A DNA stretch of 64,000 nucleotides, taken from NCBI GenBank assembly GCA_028753945.1, contig JAPNXP010000018.1:2729643-2793642 (forward strand), written 5' to 3'. A program made the position numbers and the translations under genes. Position 1 is the first letter of the stretch. The number at the start of each line of letters is the position of its first letter. Source of the DNA: Hexactinellida sp. DTS-2022. Its lineage: Eukaryota; Porifera; Hexactinellida. Below, piece after piece: positions 58,001 through 64,000 of this stretch. The notes below the pieces were generated by a model. That model was not told the DNA's origin. It saw only the letters and a list, made by a program, of their open reading frames with translations, and did not search any database.

Positions 58001-58989
58001 GAGGCTGACTGAATAGTGGAATTTAGTGGACCCTAGTGGAGTCCAGAGGCGGCGCCAGGATTTTCAGGTAGGGGAGTTATGGTTCAGGGGGGGCCACACT
58101 GTAGAACAATGTTATTCCAAAGGGGGCCAGCCTCAAAATAAGGGGGGCCATGGACCCCCCTGGCGCCGCCACTGGTGGAATCTAGGGTGACTGAATGGTG
58201 GAATCTAGTGGAATTACTAAAGATTTTTTGTGGAATTGGCTGAACGGTGGAATCGAGTGGATTTTCTAAAAACCGACTGAACAGTGGAATCGAGTGGAAT
58301 CTTTGACTGAATAGTGGAATCGAGTGGAATTTGACTGAATAGTGGAATCGAGTGGAATTTGATTAAATTGTTAAACACTACGTATATGCTACAAGCTAAG
58401 TGTGTACCATATTACGTTAATTTTCGCCAATGTAAAATTGTTTGCAACGATTAAACTAGTGTTGTGCATGAAGTGGCACAATATGATACTATATTAGTAT
58501 TCTTAACAATGATCTCTATTGAACTGCCCAATGAATACCAACTGGATTTGCTAAGGAATTGTTGATAAATAATGTTTATAAGATGTGACTAAATAATATG
58601 GTCACAAAGCCTAACAGTAACTCAATAGTATTTATTTGTTATCTTTGTTACCATGTTATTTAGACACATCTTAAAAACATTATTTATCAACAAATTCAAC
58701 TCGATTCCACTATTCAGTCAAATATTCTACTCGATTCCACTGTTCAGTCGGTTTTTAGAAAATCCACTCGATTCCACCGTTCAGTCAATTCCACTAAAAT
58801 ATAGTAATTCCACTAGATTCCACTGGATTCAACTAGATTCAACTAGATTCCACCATTCAGTCACCCTAGATTCCACTAGATTCAAATGGATTCCACTAGG
58901 TTCCACTAGATTCCACTGGATTCCACTAGATTCCACTGGATTCCACTAGATTCCACTGGATTCCACTAGATTCCACTATTCAGTCAGCC
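58001..58989. mobile_element. Long-arm fold-back element in the Harbinger transposase
   Basis: Inverted arms of about 300-370 bp start GAGGCTGACTGAATAGTGG and end CCACTATTCAGTCAGCC, and are built from TGGAATCTAGTGGAAT / ATTCCACTAGATTCCA repeats. Flanks CCATTATATA and CCATTAGATA match at 9 of 10. The long repeat-rich arms and 9-10 bp duplication suit a MULE-type MITE. No coding capacity. A small hAT MITE sits in its left arm. Confidence 0.85.
58044..58174. mobile_element. 131-bp hAT-type MITE in the fold-back arm
   Basis: TIRs CAGAGGCGGCGCCAGG and CCTGGCGCCGCCACTG. Flanks GTGGAGTC and GTGGAATC match at 7 of 8, although such words are common in this arm. Confidence 0.85.
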
Positions 58990-59944
58990 CCATTAGATAT
59001 CTATGATGATCAGGAATTAGTACAACGTTTTCGCTTCTCAAGGTCAGCAATTGTGAAGATAACTGAATTGATACCAAATCATCTCAACTGCACTGATGGA
59101 TCCTATGCTGCACATCGACACGTACAAGTATGCGTCGCTCTACAATTTTTTGCCTCGGGTACATTTCAAATTATTTGTGGAGATGGAGTTCACGTGAGTC
59201 AACCATCAGCGTGTAGGTACATACAACGTATGAGCTGTTGCACTTGGGCTGAAATCAGTGTATTCAATTTTTATAGGAATGCCAAGTCCTGCTGAGAAAG
59301 CAACGATTAAGTCCCAGTTTTATGAGTTAGCCCATTTGCCTGGAGTTCTTGGACTTGTCGATGGAACACATATTCGCATCCAGAAGCCTTCTCAGGATGA
59401 AGCTGGTTATGTAAACAGACACTTCTACCATTCAATAAACGTTCAAGCTATCTGTAGACCTGATGGAAGATTCTCCGATATGTTTGCAAGATTTCCAGGA
59501 TCAGTGCACGATTCTAGAATTTGGAAACTTTCACAAGTCGGAATATTTGCAAAAATAACTTCTTGGTTGGAGAACACATACTAGGGGATAGTGGGCAGTG
59601 TCTGTTGACACCATATAGACAACCTGCTTCAATAGCCCAACAAAACTATAATTATGCACACACAAAAAACACGTGTACTGATTGTACAAACTTTTGGAAG
59701 ATGGAAGCGCAGATTTCATTCTCTACATGGGGAGATCCGAATGGCTCCTGACAATGTTTGTACCATAATTGCTTCATGTGATGTGCTACATAATATGGCT
59801 ATAGTTTGGAAGCAACCAATGCTGGACGATTCGCCTATTGACCAACTTATGGATGAACCTATTGTAATTTAAGAAATGGGACACTGGGCTGCAAAGCACT
59901 ACAGAGACCAAATTGATATTCATTAATTTGATTGAATTTATATA

Positions 59945-60584
59945 TCTATACTATTAAACCACAAGCCTGGGTGGGTGTGTGCTATATTTGTTTGTATGTT
60001 ACGAGTTGATTGAAGAAAGTGGACGGTTTTCAAATGTGATTTTTGGCATATCGGGGTAACATTTGGCACCCGACAACAAGTTGAGGTTTCCACTAAAAAT
60101 TTCTCACACCTCGACAAGTTATGACGTCATTGTCACAATTCGAGAACCCTGAAAATTCACTTATTCAAACATAATTCGCGTCCTCTTGAGAGATAAATAT
60201 CTGAAAATTTAATGGAACATGCACATTAATGATGCGGACACGTTGGTCACACCAGATTGCCAATATGCTAACTCATTATCGCATGATGACGTAATCACTA
60301 AAATTCACAATGTTAAATTTGCCTTTTAGGCCTATTTACGCTTTAGAATCAATATTAGAAGTGTATAAACCCAGGGCCGGCTTTAGGCACACGCAACACA
60401 AGCAACCGCATGGGGCGCCATGATTTAGGGGGCGAAAAATTACAATTCAATTAGTATTTGATGGAATAAATGGAAAACGCGGGGCGCCAAGATACTTTTT
60501 GCGTGGGGCGCCGAAAGAGCTAAAGCCGCCACTGTATAAACAACATACCAACCGCGAAGCGACCTAGCAAGCGAAGCGCGCTAG
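59945..60584 (+). mobile_element. Non-autonomous Helitron, copy A
   Basis: Starts TCTATACTATTAAA, ends with hairpin GCGAAGCGACCTAGCAAGCG...GCG followed by CTAG, and lies between A (59944) and T (60585), as Helitrons do. Matches copy B in inverted orientation. A hAT MITE is inserted near its 3' end. No Rep/helicase gene. Confidence 0.9.
60372..60534. mobile_element. hAT-type MITE in the Helitron
   Basis: TIRs CAGGGCCGGCTTTAGGC and GCTAAAGCCGCCACTG. Flanks TATAAACC and TATAAACA match at 7 of 8. GGGGCGCCA words inside. Confidence 0.9.
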
Positions 60585-60869
60585 TGTAAATGAAGATAGT
60601 GAGTTGAAATATATTTAATGAATTCAGAAAAGAAATATACTACTGGTATGTAGCTAAGTGCTTCGTAAGAACATTTAGAGGAGTGTCTCAGTACGTCAGT
60701 CTGTCTAAACATGAAACAGTTAAGTTATCTATACATATACAAAGTAGCTTTGATTCCAAAATAACAAATGCATATAATGACATTGAAGATTAATTATCGA
60801 GGTTTAATTAGATCAATGTTATTTCTCCCATTTGTAAAATTGCTGTATGAAACAAAACCAATTCTAAAC

Positions 60870-61611
60870 GAAATGGAAAGATCCAGGAAGATAAATTGAA
60901 TTTGGAAGAAGAGTGCAAACTCATTGGTGAAATTGAATCTGCGGGTGAGTTATTGCGAGGTTCAGGAAACAGCGCTGACCTCAATAAGAAGAAGGAACTG
61001 TGGAAAACCATTACAAGCGAAGTAAACGTTGTATATGGAATAATAGAGGGGTAAAAGAGTAAAGAAAAAATGGAATAACCTGAAGATAGCTGCCAAGTCA
61101 AAGGTTAATGCTAGCTTTAGGGAATCTAGAATAACCGGAGGGGGCTCAAACTCCGCTGGAATTGTAGAAGACGAAGACGTATTAATTTAGCTGCAGATAG
61201 GAGTATAACTAATTCTGATAGAATTAGAGAGATGTTTGAGACCACTCCAGCTTTTAGCGGAATCTCAGGTGCTGTCGATAATTTCGTATCACCAGCAACA
61301 GCAGCGAGCAGCGAACAATTCCTCAGATAGGTACTGTAGACGATACGTCAATTTTGTATGCTCCCGAAGAACCCAACGTTAACGTTAAACGTAACGGGAA
61401 GAAAAGTAGGAAGCGAAGACGTGATCCAGCAGATTATCAACGTCCAACTGAGTCCCAGCAGCAGCCGGAAATGAAGGTAGCTGACTTACTCCCTTTACAG
61501 GAGGAAGTGCTGTTACAACAGATGGCTTTATTCGCAGCAAAACTTCAGCTAATTGAAGAGCATAGGATGTACTATAGGCTGAAACGTCAGAAGCTGTTAG
61601 AAAAATCATAA
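60870..61611 (+). pseudogene. Myb/SANT-like gene of the second Harbinger
   Basis: 60885-61050 reads EEECKLIGEIESAGELLRGS, NSADLNKKKELWKTITSEVN, VVYGI; after a stop, KWNNLKIAAKSKVNASFRES, ITGGGSNSAGIVEDEDV; then FSGISGAVDNFVSPA. 61354-61611 is open: YAPEEPNVNVKRNGKKSRKR (basic), then ADLLPLQEEVLLQQMALFAA, LIEEHRMYYRLKRQKLLEK (helical). The blocks match the Myb/SANT-like DNA-binding partner protein of Harbinger elements: a trihelix domain, an acidic linker and a C-terminal coiled helix. Stops near 61053, 61188 and 61330 inactivate it. A Helitron lies between it and the transposase. Confidence 0.7.
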
Positions 61612-61613
61612 AT

Positions 61614-63405
61614 TTTGTTACTAGCTAGACTAGATAGTGTGCAGAAATCTAACGAAGTTACTTGAACTATTCCTACCAAAATAGAGAGTAGCATAAAAGT
61701 ATAATATTATTATTACGAATCCGAACAAATTCTAAAATTAGTCTAATACAAAATTGTTCGATTGGTTAAGCTTAAGCATTCTTCGTATTGTCTGAGACAT
61801 GTGTGGCGCATTTTCGAGAGCTTTTGGGTGCCCGTCAATGACATCTTTTAACATTTCCAAGTAATAATAAAGTTCATTCGACAAAAATCAATTCAAGAAT
61901 ACTGGATAAGTAACATACCTGAGTTTCCAGGTCAAACACTTCAGAAGTAAGTAATTGTCACGGAAGATAATCATGCATTCTGAAGGGGACTTGGTGTGTC
62001 TGATTGTATTATAGTCCTTCGTTCCTTTTAGTATAGCAGAAAGGAAAGAACAACAACGCGAACACACCTTAGATCCAGGGACAATTGGAAAATGGGAGGA
62101 CAAATGAAACATCGGAAGATAATTGAAACATCGAAGGACAATATATCTAATGTCTAACCTTTAGTTAATATTACAGTTCCAAGAAATCATATACGTATAA
62201 ATTTTATGGTTAATTTTGTCAAATACAGATTGGATATTAACATTTGTAATTTTTCTTCTCAGAATGATGTCCAAATGGATCACAACAAATGGAATTTGTG
62301 TAGTGAACTTGTCTACAGTATATACTGCTTCAGTTGATGAAGACATACTGTTATCAAACAATATTTTGAATTGCTGTTTTCCATAGTGATAACTCGATTT
62401 TTTTTTTAAACCCCAAGACTTGGTGTAATTCCTATTTTTCCATGTGAATGCACTGTTATATGACAAGCAGATTCATCAACTTTTCGGATTGAACAATAGT
62501 GTAATGACATCAATAATCATATAGCTCAATTACTCAAGGAATAGAATAGTTGACAAATTGCTTTCAAAAATCAGTTGACTGATTATAAATTTACAAGGCA
62601 TAATTTATCAATAAAGAAATTTAATTAATTCAGAGCAACCAACTGAAACTAAGATAAATTGAGGTTAGTTTAAACATGATTTATTAAAATATATGCTGAA
62701 CAGGAAATATTTTTAAAAGAACAGAAAAGCACCTAAATGTACAAACAAATTACTAATTCTAATTATTTGATTTTTCAGTTATGAAATATAGTGGTCAAAG
62801 TCAGTTAAATACCCATCAACTAGGGGAAAACATGAGAAGTAAAGAAATTTGGTATATGCTGAAAATAAAGTAAATCTATTAAATAAAGCTCTACAATATT
62901 GGTTCCCATGTCATAGTTCCGAAGGATCCGAATAAAATTTATATTTAAAATCACTTCTGAGTGTATATAAGTAGAAAGATTTTAGCGGTAGCCCTCTAGA
63001 CCCCCTTAAAGTTGCTCGCTAAGCTCGCATTATTTCTTGGCCCCCTTTTCTATATCCGCTATTGCAGGATATATCAAATTGAATTGAATTGAAGCAATCT
63101 AATTGAGTCTTTGAGTTTGTGGATATCTTATCCAAAACATTCCAAAATCGGATTCAATGACGAAAATTATAATTTTTGTAAGATCATTATTTTGAAGCAG
63201 TTGACCGAATTATTTGAAACTTGCACAATTTAATCTTGTATCTAGTATTGTATCTAGTATACTTTAAGCCTGTCTTTAACTTTACTATAAGTTCGGTTTC
63301 TATTCCCCTATAACTATAACATAATCAGTAGAAAACAATACACTCACTCACGCACAAAAATAGAATTATAATTATATTGATTAGGTGTAGATACTAGAGC
63401 ATATA
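61614..63405. other. AT-rich intron DNA with weak coding-like patches
   Basis: On the minus strand 61750-61870 reads LKDVIDGHPKALENAPHMSQ and TIRRMLKLNQSNN, and 61905-62110 reads KVCSRCCSFLSAILKG with RDNYLLLKCLTWKLR. They look coding but no family is recognised; they are not part of the UBR4-like protein. 62160-63400 shows nothing reliable. Confidence 0.3.
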
Positions 63406-63574
63406 CAGTAGATGCCGGTTATAGCACATCGTCGGAACTGCACCTAATGTGCTTACAACTGAAATGTTCTTATAACCGACATAAATTATTCAGGCTATAT
63501 GGGAACCGTTTTCCAACATAGTGTTCTTAAATCCGATATGTTCTTATAACCGGTGTGCAAATATCCGACATCGT
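63406..63574. mobile_element. pogo-like MITE, ATGCCGGTTATAAGCAC family, copy 2
   Basis: Matches 40357-40530 over its length (CAGTAGATGCCGGTTATAGC, GGAACCGTTTTCCAACATAG). The right end is worn (CCGACATCGTAGTA). Confidence 0.8.
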
Positions 63575-63863
63575 AGTAAACTTACATTTTAGTAAATTGG
63601 ACGGCCAAAATAAGTATACGTAACCCTGATATATACGAGTTTCGGCGCCACTGTTCGCGAATACTGGAAATAATTTGATGAGCATGAAATAACGTCAAAA
63701 ATAATGGTGTGTCGCAAAGACCAGGTTCTCTAATACACTGCCACAAGTACATATTCTTAAAGTAGTAATAATAAATCCGGACGGAAGGTAAATTGGGAGA
63801 ACAAGAACAAAAAACTTGTAATGTATTGTAATATTAACTTAAGTTCTAATAGATGACACGTAC

Positions 63864-64000
63864 CAGAAACACAACTATATCCCTGAGTTTTTCTTGGCTT
63901 ATTCTCGAATTCATCCATAATACAGCACTTTGCAAAAGTATAAATCCCCAAAATCTTTCTTGGGTGACTGTCATAACCTTCCATGCAAATACAACAGGTC
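63864..64000 (-). CDS. UBR4: UBR4-like E3 ubiquitin ligase, exon cut by the window edge
   Basis: The minus strand reads TCCICMEGYDSHPRKILGIY, TFAKCCIMDEFENKPRKTQG and YSCVS up to a GTACGT donor at 63863. C-x-x-C-x-EGY-x-x-x-P-x-K-(V/I)LG-(I/L)Y-(T/A)F-(T/A)K ... E-x-ENKP-R-K-x-QGYS-x-V-S is the start of the zinc-binding E3 module of UBR4; the cysteines are likely zinc ligands. It joins the exon at 56392 at phase 1 (TCT G|GA TTC). The exon and the rest of this very large gene continue beyond 64000. Confidence 0.9.

Larger units (their letters stand above)
57889..59871 (+). pseudogene. Harbinger transposase (second element)
   Basis: Starts MYNQMAGMIPLIISEQQQQQ, then ARERVFRDRSDPL up to the fold-back element at 58001, and resumes at 58990 as DIYDDQELVQRFRFSRSAIV, with VCVALQFFASGTFQ and SQPSACRYI. 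A one-base shift near 59250 leads to MPSPAEKATIKSQFYELAHL and VLGLVDGTHIRIQKPS (first Asp), then FPGSVHDSRIWKLS (second Asp). Shifts near 59570 and 59650 follow, then LGDSGQCLLTPYRQP and TRVLIVQTFGRWKRRFHSL, LHGEIRMAPDNV, to a stop at 59871. In the last block the expected Glu before QTFG is Val (GTA), so the D-D-E triad is broken. HARBI1-type order throughout. Length is normal once the insertion is discounted. Confidence 0.9.

Noticed and set aside
58653-58949. 98-codon frame with DSTRFH repeats
   Set aside because: Translation of TTCCACTAGATTCCA repeats in the fold-back arm.
60808-61101. 97-codon minus-strand frame
   Set aside because: Antisense to the Myb/SANT-like gene, whose motifs read on the plus strand.

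Overview
The window is animal nuclear DNA: AT-rich, with spliced genes, a LINE reverse transcriptase, hAT, PIF/Harbinger, Mutator-like, Tc1/mariner and pogo-type DNA transposons, Helitrons and a very large number of MITEs. The species cannot be named from the sequence. TE content and protein style suggest an invertebrate.

The one host gene that can be read with confidence is the 3' end of a UBR4-type giant E3 ubiquitin ligase on the minus strand. Its last four coding exons are at 63864->64000 (cut by the window edge), 56179-56392, 34069-34492 and 17692-17977. They join in frame at phases 1, 2 and 2 across introns of about 7.5, 21.7 and 16.1 kb. Most of 17.7-64 kb is therefore intron of one gene, filled with nested transposons. 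Downstream on the same strand, 4.9-6.7 kb holds a damaged multi-exon gene whose CPIC-type cysteine motif resembles the HMGXB3-like, TE-related family.

Layout: 1.44-4.0 kb is a decayed Mutator-like transposase with a C-terminal PHD finger, interrupted by a Tc1-type MITE. 6.9-7.5 kb is a hAT MITE nested in the C-run of another. 9.0-13.8 kb is a decayed NOF-like MULE with a DATGS transposase and an OTU protease domain, carrying two MITEs. 14.2-15.7 kb has hAT MITEs, one with two more elements nested in it. 18.5-29.4 kb (intron 3) is MITE territory. 30.5-33.6 kb is a Helitron end followed by an almost intact hAT with one in-frame stop. 35.3-38.2 kb is an element with ~0.4 kb inverted arms enclosing half of a gene of an uncharacterised 'VDTDVV' family. 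39.0-40.2 kb is an internally deleted Tc1/mariner element. 40.55-43.8 kb is a Helitron split by a second hAT. 47.8-53.0 kb is a Harbinger element split by a 3.5 kb TIR-bounded insert that carries a more complete VDTDVV gene. 53.2-55.6 kb has a nested hAT and a LINE tail. 57.9-61.6 kb is a second Harbinger with transposase and Myb-like gene, broken by a long-arm fold-back element and by a Helitron that itself carries a hAT MITE.

The transposons form a layered record. At four insertions, removing the element and one target-site copy reconnects the interrupted reading frame, so those host genes were uninterrupted reading frames there when hit. The most interesting unexplained item is the VDTDVV family, found twice, each time inside terminal inverted repeats and without a recognisable DDE transposase.
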